In this document: one piece after another, positions 31,907 to 41,383 of the stretch
Layout of the letters: each line of letters starts with the position of its first letter
How positions within the stretch are numbered: the first letter of the stretch is position 1
Assembly (NCBI RefSeq): GCF_029914245.1
Contig: NZ_JARYZI010000004.1
Span: 1-64,000 of the forward strand
DNA: 64,000 nucleotides
From: Fusibacter bizertensis
GTDB taxonomy: Bacteria > Bacillota > Clostridia > Peptostreptococcales > Acidaminobacteraceae
Direction of reading: 5' to 3'
Notes under the pieces: generated by a model
What the model was told of the DNA's origin: nothing
What the model saw: only the letters and a program-made list of their open reading frames with translations
Databases searched by the model: none
Position numbers and translations under genes: made by a program

Positions 31907-33221
31907 ATGTCGCTGCCTCCTTTCTTCTGATAATTATCGCTGCAATTGTTGTAAATACTACTGTTATGGCAACTAAAAATCCAAAGTAAAAACTTAATTT
32001 TTGCCAGCCTTCGTTTTGATAAATATTGATAAATAAATCAAGTACAATTCCGTTTAATGCAAAGTATTTTATACTTAGAAAAATCTTTGGCAATACATCA
32101 AGTGGAATGTAGCTTCCACCGATCAAAGCAAATAAGTGAATCAATAGATTTTCAAAAATATTGGCAACCCTATAGTTATCTGCAGTAAGTGTAATGGCAC
32201 TGATAAAGACACCAACACCACTCACAGCCATAGCCGAGAAAAAAATACCCACAATAATTTTGATAGGGTTGTTCCAGCCTACACCAAGAATCAAAGTGGC
32301 ATATAAAATTAAAACACTCATTTGAACAAAACAAACAGTTAAAGTCATCATGAATTTACTCGCTAAAACTTTACCATAATGTACGCCTGACACAACACCA
32401 CGGTCTAATGTGAGCATCCTTTTCTCTCTCAAAAGTTCACGCCCCATATAACCTGCGCTATACAAGATAAACATTCCCATCATCCCTATCGAATAATAGG
32501 TGAAGCTATTGATTAGCCTTTTCCCTGGTATCGTCAAGATATTTACAACTTCGCGACTACTGTTATTATCTTGAGCGAGAATCTCTGACATGCCACTAAA
32601 CAGCGCATCCCTATCAAGGTATACCGCGCCAGCTTCAAGGTACGTATTTTTACTTACAATTTGCTTATTAAGTGTATCAAAGTAACTTCCAACGATACTT
32701 TCTACAATATCTCCAGAATAAGAGTAGTCTGGGTGCTGAATAACCTTAACATCAATATTGTTTCTATTAGGTAAAGTAAAATTAACAAGTTGATCATATA
32801 TAAACCCTTCGGGTAATATAACAGCCACTTTAACTCTACCATCCTCAAGTGCAGCCATGGCATCTGCTTCGCTCATCTTCATAACTTCTAATATAGACTG
32901 AATTTCTGAGTTTCCTAGAAAAGTATCAAAAAATATAGCCTCAAAATCAAGTGACTCATCCATGGAATTTTTTAGTGTCTGAGCATTATCTCCCATATAT
33001 TGAGCAGCTGTTTCCATATACGCTTTTGATTCTGATGCTTTATCATAAAGCGAAACAATCGCCACAGGAATTCTGTCCATTTTCCCAGGCTCTCCAAAAG
33101 ATCCCGATAGAGCAAAGCTCAGTATTGTCGTTAAGATCATAGGCATAAGAACAAAGATCATCAGTCCCTTCTTGTCTGAAAGAATCACTTTTAAATCTTT
33201 TATATAAAGTTTCAATAGCAT
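31884..33221 (-). CDS. ABC-2 type exporter permease (first)
   Basis: Membrane subunit of 445 aa with the same plan as the next gene: N-terminal helix (VILSDKKGLMIFVLMPMILTTILSF), a long extracellular region (about 45-240), and C-terminal helices with MGRELLREKRMLTLDRGVVSG as the ABC-2 cytoplasmic motif. It probably forms a heterodimeric pore with the downstream permease. AAGGAG precedes the ATG, 17 bases after the ATPase stop. Confidence 0.88.
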   Translation of the reverse strand: MLLKLYIKDLKVILSDKKGLMIFVLMPMILTTILSFALSGSFGEPGKMDRIPVAIVSLYDKASESKAYMETAAQYMGDNAQTLKNSMDESLDFEAIFFDTFLGNSEIQSILEVMKMSEADAMAALEDGRVKVAVILPEGFIYDQLVNFTLPNRNNIDVKVIQHPDYSYSGDIVESIVGSYFDTLNKQIVSKNTYLEAGAVYLDRDALFSGMSEILAQDNNSSREVVNILTIPGKRLINSFTYYSIGMMGMFILYSAGYMGRELLREKRMLTLDRGVVSGVHYGKVLASKFMMTLTVCFVQMSVLILYATLILGVGWNNPIKIIVGIFFSAMAVSGVGVFISAITLTADNYRVANIFENLLIHLFALIGGSYIPLDVLPKIFLSIKYFALNGIVLDLFINIYQNEGWQKLSFYFGFLVAITVVFTTIAAIIIRRKEAATYEGFIEA

Positions 33222-33238
33222 CTTGTGCTCCTTTCTTT

Positions 33239-34174
33239 CTAGTCTCTCAGACCTCTACCTGTTAATTTTAAAAAGACCTGTTCTAAATTAGGCTTGAGAA
33301 TATCAAAAGATAATAAGCCTTGGTTGAGATCCATTACATCTTTTATAATATCCTTTTGTGCATTTCCATTGCCACTTACCAATAATAGTATTTCTTCTTT
33401 AGAGGGTGCAGTAACTGCCATCACATGGTCAAGTTGCTTAAATTGATCTAGGTGATTATCAATAATCTGATCAAATTTCATATGGATACTCGTATGAATA
33501 TCTGACTGTTCAATGAGCGCTTCTTGAGAGCCTTGAGCGATCACTTTTCCATGGTCCATGATACAAACACTTTGACAAATCGCTTCAACTTCTTCCATGT
33601 AATGACTGGTATAAATCACAGTCATCCCCTCTTCGTTGAGATATTTTACAGTTTCAAGAATGTGATTTCTCGACTGAGGATCAATTCCAACAGTGGGTTC
33701 ATCCATTATGATAAGCTTCGGACTATGAAGCAAAGCGACACCGATATTGATCCTACGCTTCATACCACCTGAATAATGTTCTACTTTGTCTTTCAATCTA
33801 TCTTTTATACCGATGATTTCCGAAACTGCATCAATCCTTTTTTTGAGTTCAATTCCTGTAAGACCATATAAACCACCAAAATACTTTAAATTCTCATATC
33901 CTGATAACGTCTGGTAAAGTGCTATCTCTTGAGGTACATAACCCAGATGAGGCTTAATCCACTTTGGCTCTTTGATTATATCTTTACCATCAAAGTATAA
34001 TCGTCCTGATGTAGGTTTATATAGCGTAGAGATCATAGAAATAGTGGTCGATTTACCAGCACCATTTGGGCCTAGTAGACCAACAATTTTGCCTTTTTCA
34101 ATTTCAAGATCGATACCATCAACTGCCGTTATTTCTCCAAAAGTCTTCTTCAAATTTTCTGCTTTTATCATCAT
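33239..34174 (-). CDS. ABC exporter ATPase
   Basis: Cytoplasmic nucleotide-binding subunit of 311 aa. Walker A GPNGAGKS (about 35-42), signature YSGGMKRR (about 134-141), Walker B LIIMDEPTVGID (about 154-165) and the switch histidine TSHYMEE are all intact. The C-terminal 80 residues form the accessory domain usual in drug and polysaccharide exporters. The start ATG-ATG overlaps the lipoprotein stop (ATGA), so the four genes lipoprotein, ATPase and two permeases are one transcript. Confidence 0.94.
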   Translation of the reverse strand: MMIKAENLKKTFGEITAVDGIDLEIEKGKIVGLLGPNGAGKSTTISMISTLYKPTSGRLYFDGKDIIKEPKWIKPHLGYVPQEIALYQTLSGYENLKYFGGLYGLTGIELKKRIDAVSEIIGIKDRLKDKVEHYSGGMKRRINIGVALLHSPKLIIMDEPTVGIDPQSRNHILETVKYLNEEGMTVIYTSHYMEEVEAICQSVCIMDHGKVIAQGSQEALIEQSDIHTSIHMKFDQIIDNHLDQFKQLDHVMAVTAPSKEEILLLVSGNGNAQKDIIKDVMDLNQGLLSFDILKPNLEQVFLKLTGRGLRD

Positions 34175-35163
34175 GGTGTTACACTTCCTTTCTCCAATTG
34201 TTCTATAGGGATTATTTTATCTTGATTTAATTCACTGAAATCCAAGTCTTGATTTTTTTCTATGTCCCAATGACTGGATTTTATAACGATTTTTTGATTT
34301 TTCAAAACACTTGTAAACTGATTTGAGGTATTGTACTCGATTTCAATCTCTATTTGTTCATCAACGACATAGCCATCAATATCTACAAAAGCAATTTCTT
34401 CAAATCGAGTAATTGTCATTGAATCCAAAAGTGCATTTACAAATGCCTCATAATTCGATTGATCAAGTGTATCCTCACCCATAAACTTACCAAGGTACTT
34501 TATAAGCATGTCACTATCACTTAGGATATTGTCTTTTAATAGCAACATAAAATCGTTGAGTTGAGTAGAAGTAGGTTTTACAGTGAACTTTGTTGTCTTT
34601 ATATCACCGGCTTCACTTGTAATAATTGATTTTTCACCTATAAAGATGTTTTCTGCTTCAAGCATGTTATTCCAATCACTTCCTACCTTTAGAAATAGAC
34701 TTTTGAAATCTACTTGTTCGCTCGCTACTTCTGAACTATTCTCATTAATTTCATAATAGTTTCCATCAAATGGTAGCTTTAAATATATTTCGTCTTGCGA
34801 CTTTTGGTAGATTTTTATATCTGTACCCAACCCTTGATATAAATAATAAATCGAATTCAAAGATTGATTCAACTCATAATCAAAGTAACTGGTAATACTG
34901 AGTTCGACTTGTTCCAAAGTTGAGAACAATTTTCTTTCAGCTTCCATAGCATTTTCTAAAATTTCTAAATCAAAAGTGTTAACCACATCAATTTGAATTT
35001 TTTGAGCACCTTTTTTAATCTCATCTGTTTTATCAGCAGCATGGATATAATCTTTGTAACTTTCACCTCCGGCACAACCCGTTACAAGTGTAGCAACAAT
35101 TAAAAATAAACTTAAACCGATAAGTTTTAAATTCAACTGACTGATCTTTATATTGATTTGCAT
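34171..35163 (-). CDS. Lipoprotein of unknown function, linked to ABC exporter
   Basis: 330-aa exported lipoprotein. The signal LKLIGLSLFLIVATLVTGC ends in an LVTGC lipobox. The mature part is acidic, rich in beta-prone stretches, with no cysteine beyond the anchor and no motif I recognise. It starts at the ATG preceded by AAAGGAGAG, 22 codons into the longest frame. Because it heads the exporter operon and overlaps the ATPase start, it may bind the exported compound or act as an accessory/immunity protein at the outside of the membrane; this is inferred from position only. Confidence 0.75.
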   Translation of the reverse strand: MQINIKISQLNLKLIGLSLFLIVATLVTGCAGGESYKDYIHAADKTDEIKKGAQKIQIDVVNTFDLEILENAMEAERKLFSTLEQVELSITSYFDYELNQSLNSIYYLYQGLGTDIKIYQKSQDEIYLKLPFDGNYYEINENSSEVASEQVDFKSLFLKVGSDWNNMLEAENIFIGEKSIITSEAGDIKTTKFTVKPTSTQLNDFMLLLKDNILSDSDMLIKYLGKFMGEDTLDQSNYEAFVNALLDSMTITRFEEIAFVDIDGYVVDEQIEIEIEYNTSNQFTSVLKNQKIVIKSSHWDIEKNQDLDFSELNQDKIIPIEQLEKGSVTP

Positions 35164-35240
35164 TGAATTCACTCTCCTTTTATTTATTGTACCTCCTTTG
35201 ACCTTAGATGCCATCTGACAAATAGCCATAAAACCACCTA

Positions 35241-35269
35241 ATATATATGACTTTTGTCATGACTATCAA
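35241..35269 (-). promoter_or_regulatory. Promoter with 14-bp dyad in the spacer, exporter operon
   Basis: Minus-strand TTGATA (35264-35269) and ATATAT (35241-35246) are 17 bases apart. The spacer begins with the hyphenated dyad ATGAC-TTTT-GTCAT (35247-35260). Dyads of this size are typical of NarL/LuxR-type response regulators, and one is encoded 1.7 kb upstream on the same strand, so it is a candidate target. Confidence 0.5.
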
Positions 35270-35270
35270 A

Positions 35271-35299
35271 AAAAATGAACCTTCCAGAAGAAGGTTCAC
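35271..35299 (-). terminator. Terminator after the GNAT-nitrilase gene
   Basis: TGAACCTTC pairs with GAAGGTTCA around a short loop, with seven U following on the minus strand. It lies 35 bases beyond the stop of the fusion gene and immediately upstream of the exporter promoter. Confidence 0.85.
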
Positions 35300-35332
35300 C
35301 TTAATCTAATATTTAATTATCAAGTGTTTATC

Positions 35333-36874
35333 TTATTCATCTTTCTTTTCCTTCAGTTCATAGAGATCAATTCTTCTATTTTTAAGTAATGTCACTGTGC
35401 CTGAGGTTCGTGAACGTTTTAAAAGCTCTAAATCTATATCGCCTACGATAACGGTTTCAATATTTGGTGTACATTCTGCCATAATTCCATCTCTAGGAAA
35501 TGAAAAATCAGAAGGTGTGAAGATGGCTGATTGGGCATATTGTATATCCATATTTTCAACATGCGTCAGATTGCCCACAGTTCCAGCAATAACAGTATAA
35601 ACTTGATTTTCAACAGCACGCGCTTGCGCACAATATCTAACCCGTAGATACCCTTGTCTTTCATCTGTACAAAACGGAGTAAATATAATATTGGCCCCTT
35701 TTTGAGTCACCAGTCTTGCAAGTTCAGGAAATTCAATATCATAGCAAATAAGTATGGCAATCTTACCACAATCTGTATCGAAGACTTTGATATTATCACC
35801 CGTGGAAATTCCCCACCATTGTTTTTCATTTGGCGTAACGTGCAATTTGTATTGCTTATCAATTGTTCCATCGCGTCGAAATAGGTAAGCGATATTATAG
35901 ATATGTCCATTTTCTTCTACAAAATGTGACCCGCCTATGATATTTACATTATAGCGCACAGCAAAGTCAGTGAACATCGCAATGTACTTGTCTGTAAATG
36001 TCGTTAGCATTCGAACAGATTGACTAGACGTCTCTTGATCTACAAACGAAAGTAATTGAGTTGTAAAAATTTCAGGAAATACAACGAAGTCTGATTTGTA
36101 ATTTGCAGCAACATCCACATAATATTCACATTGATGCGCAAATTCTTCGAAGGCATTGATCTTCTTCATCATATACTGAATCACACAGATCCTCACATGA
36201 AAAGCAGTTTTGAACTGATGCGTTCCCTTTGATTGGTATTCAATATTGTTCCATTCCATCAAAGTAGCATATTGTAATGAAGCTTTATCATCTGGCATAT
36301 ATTTACGAATAATACGCTTTAAACTAAATCCGCAGCGTAGCTGAAACGAAAGTATAGGATCATAGATATTTAAGTCTTTAACTTGCTGTGTATAAGCCCT
36401 TGCACTCATTTGATCTGCATAATCCTTATAGCCTGGAATTCTACCCCCAATGATAATACTTTTCAGATTAAGCTGCTCAGCTAGCTCTTGCCTTGCTTCA
36501 TACAATCTTTTTCCGATTTTCATATTTCTATAGTCTGGGTGAACCATTACTTCCATTCCATAAAGATTATAGCCATCTGGATTATGGTTTGTGATATAGC
36601 CACCATCCGTAATCTCATCCCACGAATGTTGGTCATTATACTCGTCAAAATTAACGATCAAACTAGAGCATGAGCCTATCACTACACCATCATACTCTAC
36701 GCAAAATTGTCCTTCAGGGAAAATATTAAGATGACTTTCAAGTTGATCGATTTTCCAAGGAATCATATTTTTAAAACAAATTTTTTGTAATTCAATGATC
36801 GTCTTAAAATCTTCTCTTTGGATTTGTCTAATAATAAGTTTTTTTTCAAATTTTGATAAATCTTGTGTTTGCAT
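35333..36874 (-). CDS. GNAT acetyltransferase / carbon-nitrogen hydrolase fusion
   Basis: Two-domain cytoplasmic enzyme of 513 aa, the architecture of Bacillus YhcX. Residues about 12-205 are a GNAT domain with the acetyl-CoA loop VHPDYRNMKIGKRLYEARQ (about 111-129). Residues about 225-500 are a nitrilase-superfamily amidohydrolase with the Glu-Lys-Cys triad in VVFPEIFT, YKLHVTPNEK and LICYDIEFPE. The substrate is unknown; the fusion suggests acetylation and amide hydrolysis of one metabolite. GGAGTG precedes the ATG. It follows the response regulator gene by 75 bases. Confidence 0.9.
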   Translation of the reverse strand: MQTQDLSKFEKKLIIRQIQREDFKTIIELQKICFKNMIPWKIDQLESHLNIFPEGQFCVEYDGVVIGSCSSLIVNFDEYNDQHSWDEITDGGYITNHNPDGYNLYGMEVMVHPDYRNMKIGKRLYEARQELAEQLNLKSIIIGGRIPGYKDYADQMSARAYTQQVKDLNIYDPILSFQLRCGFSLKRIIRKYMPDDKASLQYATLMEWNNIEYQSKGTHQFKTAFHVRICVIQYMMKKINAFEEFAHQCEYYVDVAANYKSDFVVFPEIFTTQLLSFVDQETSSQSVRMLTTFTDKYIAMFTDFAVRYNVNIIGGSHFVEENGHIYNIAYLFRRDGTIDKQYKLHVTPNEKQWWGISTGDNIKVFDTDCGKIAILICYDIEFPELARLVTQKGANIIFTPFCTDERQGYLRVRYCAQARAVENQVYTVIAGTVGNLTHVENMDIQYAQSAIFTPSDFSFPRDGIMAECTPNIETVIVGDIDLELLKRSRTSGTVTLLKNRRIDLYELKEKKDE

Positions 36875-36949
36875 AAGGACACTCCATGTTAAATTATTTT
36901 AAGTCAACATTTTATATGTACCCGATTAAACGAAGATTTATCAATCCAT

Positions 36950-37591
36950 TTAAATATTACAGTTTTTCACCATATATATCGCAAGTTGTGTCCGATCTCT
37001 TAGTTCAAGTTTAAGAAGAATATTGGTGAGATGATTTTTGACAGTGCCTTCCGATACAAATAATTGCTGTGCAATCTCTTTATTACTAAGCCCAGATGCA
37101 ATAGCCCTTGCAATCTCCAGTTCTCTATGTGTCAGCGTGCTAATCCTCTCATCTTGATGACTTGTTACTTTGGGCGTTAAATGCTTCACTAGTTTTGAAG
37201 CTACATTCGCCTCTATGATCGTACCACCTGATACCGCCTTGATAATCGCATCTATAATCGTTTCCGGTGTTGCATCTTTTAGTAAATAACCACTTGCACC
37301 AAACTTTAGCGAATCATAGATTTCTTCATCTTCCATAAAAGTTGTCAATATAATCACCTTAACATGGGGATACGCTTGTTTAATATGTTTTGTAGCCTCA
37401 ACGCCATTCATCTCTGGCATGCGTATATCCATTAAAATGACATCTGGTTGTATTTGCTCGGTTTTATATACCGCTTCTACGCCATGGTTCGCTGTCCAAA
37501 CCACTTCCATATCACGCTGTGCACTTATTATCAAACCAAGTCCCTTGAGCAGCAAAGGCTGATCATCTACAATCCCTACTCTAACCATCAT
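36950..37591 (-). CDS. NarL/LuxR-type response regulator
   Basis: 213-aa DNA-binding regulator. The receiver domain (about 1-118) has the acidic pair in GIVDDQPLL, phospho-acceptor Asp in VILMDIRMPEMNG and the conserved Thr and Lys in ILTTFM and YLLKDATPE. The C-terminal LuxR-type helix-turn-helix is about 145-205 (LTHRELEIARAIASGLSNKEIAQQL). Its partner kinase is encoded 39 bases upstream. Two adjacent ATGs follow AAAGG; the first is given. By analogy with LnrJK it may control the nearby ABC exporter. Confidence 0.92.
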   Translation of the reverse strand: MMVRVGIVDDQPLLLKGLGLIISAQRDMEVVWTANHGVEAVYKTEQIQPDVILMDIRMPEMNGVEATKHIKQAYPHVKVIILTTFMEDEEIYDSLKFGASGYLLKDATPETIIDAIIKAVSGGTIIEANVASKLVKHLTPKVTSHQDERISTLTHRELEIARAIASGLSNKEIAQQLFVSEGTVKNHLTNILLKLELRDRTQLAIYMVKNCNI

Positions 37592-37630
37592 ATGTCCTTT
37601 CAAATTACTAATTTTTCTGATGAGGCAAAC

Positions 37631-38803
37631 TTACATGGGAACCTTAACTGTCGTTCTAAAACCATATATATCTAACTCAAACGTAACTTCTCCACCGAGT
37701 CTCTTGACGCGCTCTTTTATAAAGTTTAGCCCATTACCTAATTTTAAAGCTTGATCACTGCCACCATCGTCATGGATTTTAAGTAGGATTTCGCCATCGC
37801 TAAGCGATTGAAAAGACACCCAAAACTGTTTTGCTCGACTATGTTTTGCAGTATTGGTCATAGATTCAATAACCACTTTATATAAAACATCGCTGATGAC
37901 TTCTGTCGTTGGTTCATCAAACAGTTGAAAGTTGAGTTTCGTCACAATGGCAGTTTGTTCACTAAAATGTGTCATTTTTTGTTTAAGCGCAACATATAGA
38001 TTTTCGTGTGAAATGACATCTTTATTAGCACTAACCATATCGCGCATTGCTCTTAATATCTCTCGCGCTTGATCGATCGATTCTTGCAATCCTCGAATTT
38101 GGGTCTCATCTTCACATGAGAGTTTCAGAACTTCCAGCGACATAATTAACCCTGTGAGTTCATGACCAATAGTATCGTGTAAATCTCTTGCAAACTGTGA
38201 ACGCTCTTTAAGTTTAGTCAGTTTTTCAATTTCTAGGTTTGCTACTTCTAAAGCCTCATTTGAAATCTGCATTTTGTCGTTTGCTTTTTTAAGTGCAGCA
38301 TTTTGATCGATCAATTGTTCATTTAGACGATTTACTCTTTTTTTCTCCTCTTGATATGAGCGATATAAATAGAGCATTACTGAAAAGAGAATGAGTATAA
38401 ATTCCACAAAGAAGGCTTGAGTAATCAATTGATAATTCACACCATAATTAAAACTTTGAATAAATGCAAGCGTAGAAACCATCAGCGTTGAAGTGACTAA
38501 CAATACTACCTTGTAAACATTTTGATATAATACAATTTCAGCCAATATCCAAAGATTAAACAAAATATACAAATAATTTACGTTGAATCGCGTGTACTGA
38601 TTTAACAAAAACACTGCGATGATCTCTAAAAATAAAGTCCAAGTATACCTTCGATGTGAACTACCTCTTATAAATGAAAGCGCAATAATAATCCCAGAAA
38701 GACCTATCAAAACAAATAGTCTACTTTGAGAAGCGGTTTCAAATACAAGAGATATTAACATGGCAATTAAAATAGTTACGCCTTTTATGGTATTGAACTT
38801 CAT
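37631..38803 (-). CDS. Sensor histidine kinase, HisKA_3 type
   Basis: 390-aa membrane kinase. About six hydrophobic segments occupy residues 5-150, followed by a coiled coil (about 150-205), a HisKA_3 dimerisation domain with the phospho-histidine in FARDLHDTIGHELTG, and a HATPase domain with N-box ESMTNTAKHSRA and G-box GLNFIKERVKRLGG. There is no extracellular sensor domain, so it probably senses a signal in the membrane, like kinases of cell-envelope and drug-response systems. Start: the ATG after GTGAGGG; a GTG four codons earlier overlaps that site. Confidence 0.92.
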   Translation of the reverse strand: MKFNTIKGVTILIAMLISLVFETASQSRLFVLIGLSGIIIALSFIRGSSHRRYTWTLFLEIIAVFLLNQYTRFNVNYLYILFNLWILAEIVLYQNVYKVVLLVTSTLMVSTLAFIQSFNYGVNYQLITQAFFVEFILILFSVMLYLYRSYQEEKKRVNRLNEQLIDQNAALKKANDKMQISNEALEVANLEIEKLTKLKERSQFARDLHDTIGHELTGLIMSLEVLKLSCEDETQIRGLQESIDQAREILRAMRDMVSANKDVISHENLYVALKQKMTHFSEQTAIVTKLNFQLFDEPTTEVISDVLYKVVIESMTNTAKHSRAKQFWVSFQSLSDGEILLKIHDDGGSDQALKLGNGLNFIKERVKRLGGEVTFELDIYGFRTTVKVPM

Positions 38804-38836
38804 CGTTTCCCTCACTATTTTGCTTGAACCTTTTTT

Positions 38837-39943
38837 CTAACGCACAAATAAGGCAGCATTGTTCTGACCAGATAGTAAAAAATATATTAATCCAACCGCT
38901 ATTAACCCTGCTACCACTGCAAGTGAAATCTTTAACCAGCTCTTAGGATAAGCACCTTGAACTGCACCGGTTTGACCATTGATCATGAAATTATAACTTT
39001 TTTCACCAAATAAATAACTTGATATCCAAAGTGGCAAAAGTACGTGTTTAAACATAATATCATCATAATTGGTAGAGATATTTAAAAATCTTACTTCGTC
39101 GCCTCCAATTTTTCTTGTGATTTCGCTATTCAAGGTTTGGTCAACGACTCTTTTCCCATGTGTCCATCCCTCTTCTAATGGCACGCTATATTTTTCAGCA
39201 AAAAAACCCGATAAAAAGTCTGGTTTATAGGTTACAAGCCCATCAAGGTTAAAATCATCTACTTTGTTCAAAATCTGTGAATCGACCTTGTTTGAGGCTG
39301 ATATAAGCACATCATCAAAAAAACGCTCATAGTTACCACTGACATGCATCCACCTTGTGTGTCTTTCTTGATAGGTTTCGGTTTTGCCATTTACAGTTCT
39401 TGTCTTAGTGACATAGTAATAATCGCCACGCTCTGCTGTGTATCTATTAAAGGTTTGTGTATCAAATGTCCAATAGGGCACATAAGTACCTAGTAATCGA
39501 TTGTTTTTATATGATGACTTAAGTTTGTTAGGTGCAAACCACCTTTTACCGATCCAAGTTTTAAATGCCTCACCGGCTTTTTTTTCTGAGATGGCAAAGG
39601 GAACTACATATCCTGGTGGTATGATCTGCTCAGGTGCTTGTATACTCACATGAGAAGAACCACAATAGTTACAAAATTGAGCTTTAGAATACATGTCAAA
39701 AATGATCTTTGCGCCACAGTTTTTACACACAACTGCCTGGATATCATCTTCAGTCCATGACCTTGCACCTTCTTTTAATGCATCATGAAATGGATTTTCG
39801 ATCGCTTCACCATGCTCATACTTAATCTCCTTCGTCGTATCACAGTACTGACATTTTAACATGCCATCATCAGGATCAAAGGTCATCTTTCCACCACAAG
39901 AAGGACACATGTTTATTTTGGTTTTGTCTATATTTTCACTCAT
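38837..39943 (-). CDS. Double zinc-ribbon membrane protein, YdjG-like
   Basis: 368 aa. Two N-terminal zinc ribbons are visible, CPSCGG...CQYC (about 13-34) and CKNCGAK...CNYCGS (about 73-98). A long soluble region with YVPYWTFDTQTFNRYTAERGDYYYV follows, and a single C-terminal membrane helix (about 338-358, ISLAVVAGLIAVGLIYFLL) with only a short tail. YdjG of Bacillus has this plan and works with the SPFH protein YdjI and PspA in membrane stress. The SPFH gene lies immediately upstream, 11 bases away. No PspA gene is in the window. Confidence 0.78.
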   Translation of the reverse strand: MSENIDKTKINMCPSCGGKMTFDPDDGMLKCQYCDTTKEIKYEHGEAIENPFHDALKEGARSWTEDDIQAVVCKNCGAKIIFDMYSKAQFCNYCGSSHVSIQAPEQIIPPGYVVPFAISEKKAGEAFKTWIGKRWFAPNKLKSSYKNNRLLGTYVPYWTFDTQTFNRYTAERGDYYYVTKTRTVNGKTETYQERHTRWMHVSGNYERFFDDVLISASNKVDSQILNKVDDFNLDGLVTYKPDFLSGFFAEKYSVPLEEGWTHGKRVVDQTLNSEITRKIGGDEVRFLNISTNYDDIMFKHVLLPLWISSYLFGEKSYNFMINGQTGAVQGAYPKSWLKISLAVVAGLIAVGLIYFLLSGQNNAALFVR

Positions 39944-39954
39944 CCTACTCTCCT

Positions 39955-41127
39955 TTATCCTTTTGTGCTTTCACCACAATGAGGACAAAATTTTGGATTT
40001 CCCTCATAAGTTTCACCACATTTTGAACAAGTGCCTTCTAAAGCTTGTTTTCCACCACATTCTGGACAGAATTTTGGATCGCCTTTTAATTCAGCCTGGC
40101 AATGGATACACATTTTTTTCATACTCGCTCCACATTCAGGACAAAACTTAACGCCTGCTTCAACTTGATGCTGACAGGAAGGACAGTTCACTCTTTTACT
40201 TCCATTGTCAGTTGCATTAGAATTGTTTGATGTCGTATTTTGAGGTGTGTTTTGAGGTGTGTTCGCTTGATTCATCGCGTCAGTCATCATCTTTCCGATT
40301 CCCATACCTGCACCCATGCCAGCACCCATACCTGCCATACCGCCACCTTCGTTTTGCGCTGCATCTCTTAAAGCCTCTGCAGCTTGATACTGCATATATT
40401 TGTTCATATCACCAAGCGCACCCATTTGAGTCCGTTTATCAATTGCTTGCTCCACAGATTCAGGTAACGAGATATTTTCAATTGCAAAATCAGAAATCGT
40501 AAGCCCATACACTGAGAATCTCTCATCAATTTTCGTTTGCGTCATCATACCTATTTCATCATATTGCATTGCTAAGTCAATGGCAGGAATCTTAGCTTCA
40601 GCTATAGAATCAGTTACCGTTGATACGATCAAACTCTTTAAATGTTCATTTATTTTATCTACAGTATAAAATTTATTTGAGCCAAAAACTTCTTTGAGAA
40701 ACGTTACTGGTTCATCCACTCTAAATGAATAAACACCAAACCCTCTTAATCTCAAGATACCAAATTCTGCATCTCTAAGCATAATCGGATTAGTCGTACC
40801 CCACTTTTGATTGATAAACTGCTTCGTATTAACGAAATAGACATCTGTTTTAAAATGATTTTCTAATAAATATTTCCAGTTGGAAAGAGAAGTTAATATC
40901 GGCATCGTATCTGTATGGAGCGTGTATTTACCAGGCTCATATACATCTGCAATTTGACCTTGATAGACAAAAATCGCCACTTGTGATGGTCTAACAATCA
41001 ATTGTGCATTTTCTTTAATTTGTTGCTTATCAGTCATTGGAAACTTATATACCATCGTATCTTGACTGTCATCCTCCCAGTGAACGACCTCTAAAAATTC
41101 ACCTTTTATGAAATTAAATAATCCCAT
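39955..41127 (-). CDS. SPFH-domain protein with C-terminal zinc ribbons, YdjI-like
   Basis: 390 aa. Residues about 1-270 are the SPFH/band-7-like core also annotated as virion core protein, starting MGLFNFIKGEFLEVVHWEDD as YdjI does. A Gly/Met-rich linker (GGGMAGMGAGMGAGMGIGKM) follows, then three consecutive zinc-ribbon units: CPSCQHQ...CPECGA, CIHCQAE...CPECGG and CSKCGE...CPHCGE. The extra ribbons make it longer than Bacillus YdjI (about 320 aa). GGAGGG precedes the ATG at 41127. Likely role: membrane-associated scaffold in envelope stress together with the YdjG-like protein; inferred from the Bacillus pair. Confidence 0.8.
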   Translation of the reverse strand: MGLFNFIKGEFLEVVHWEDDSQDTMVYKFPMTDKQQIKENAQLIVRPSQVAIFVYQGQIADVYEPGKYTLHTDTMPILTSLSNWKYLLENHFKTDVYFVNTKQFINQKWGTTNPIMLRDAEFGILRLRGFGVYSFRVDEPVTFLKEVFGSNKFYTVDKINEHLKSLIVSTVTDSIAEAKIPAIDLAMQYDEIGMMTQTKIDERFSVYGLTISDFAIENISLPESVEQAIDKRTQMGALGDMNKYMQYQAAEALRDAAQNEGGGMAGMGAGMGAGMGIGKMMTDAMNQANTPQNTPQNTTSNNSNATDNGSKRVNCPSCQHQVEAGVKFCPECGASMKKMCIHCQAELKGDPKFCPECGGKQALEGTCSKCGETYEGNPKFCPHCGESTKG

Positions 41128-41383
41128 GTGTACGCCCTCCATTCAAAGTTTTATTTCATTATTATTAATACTTATTTTACCATACAAAGTCTTAAAAAAG
41201 TTTTTCTTCGGTATTAAAATTCGATTATAAACAAATTATACTCAATTATAAACAATTTATAAAAGCTATTGAATGCCACTATGCAATCACATATACTTTG
41301 ATTGACTTCAGCAGAAGTATTTAAAACAATCGCAATTATAAATTATTATACGCATAAAAATGCAAATTATTAGGAGGCAAAAA

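Noticed and set aside
40227-40502. 91-aa plus-strand frame opposite the SPFH gene
   Set aside because: Antisense to the Gly/Met linker and zinc-ribbon region of a strongly supported gene, and without a ribosome site.
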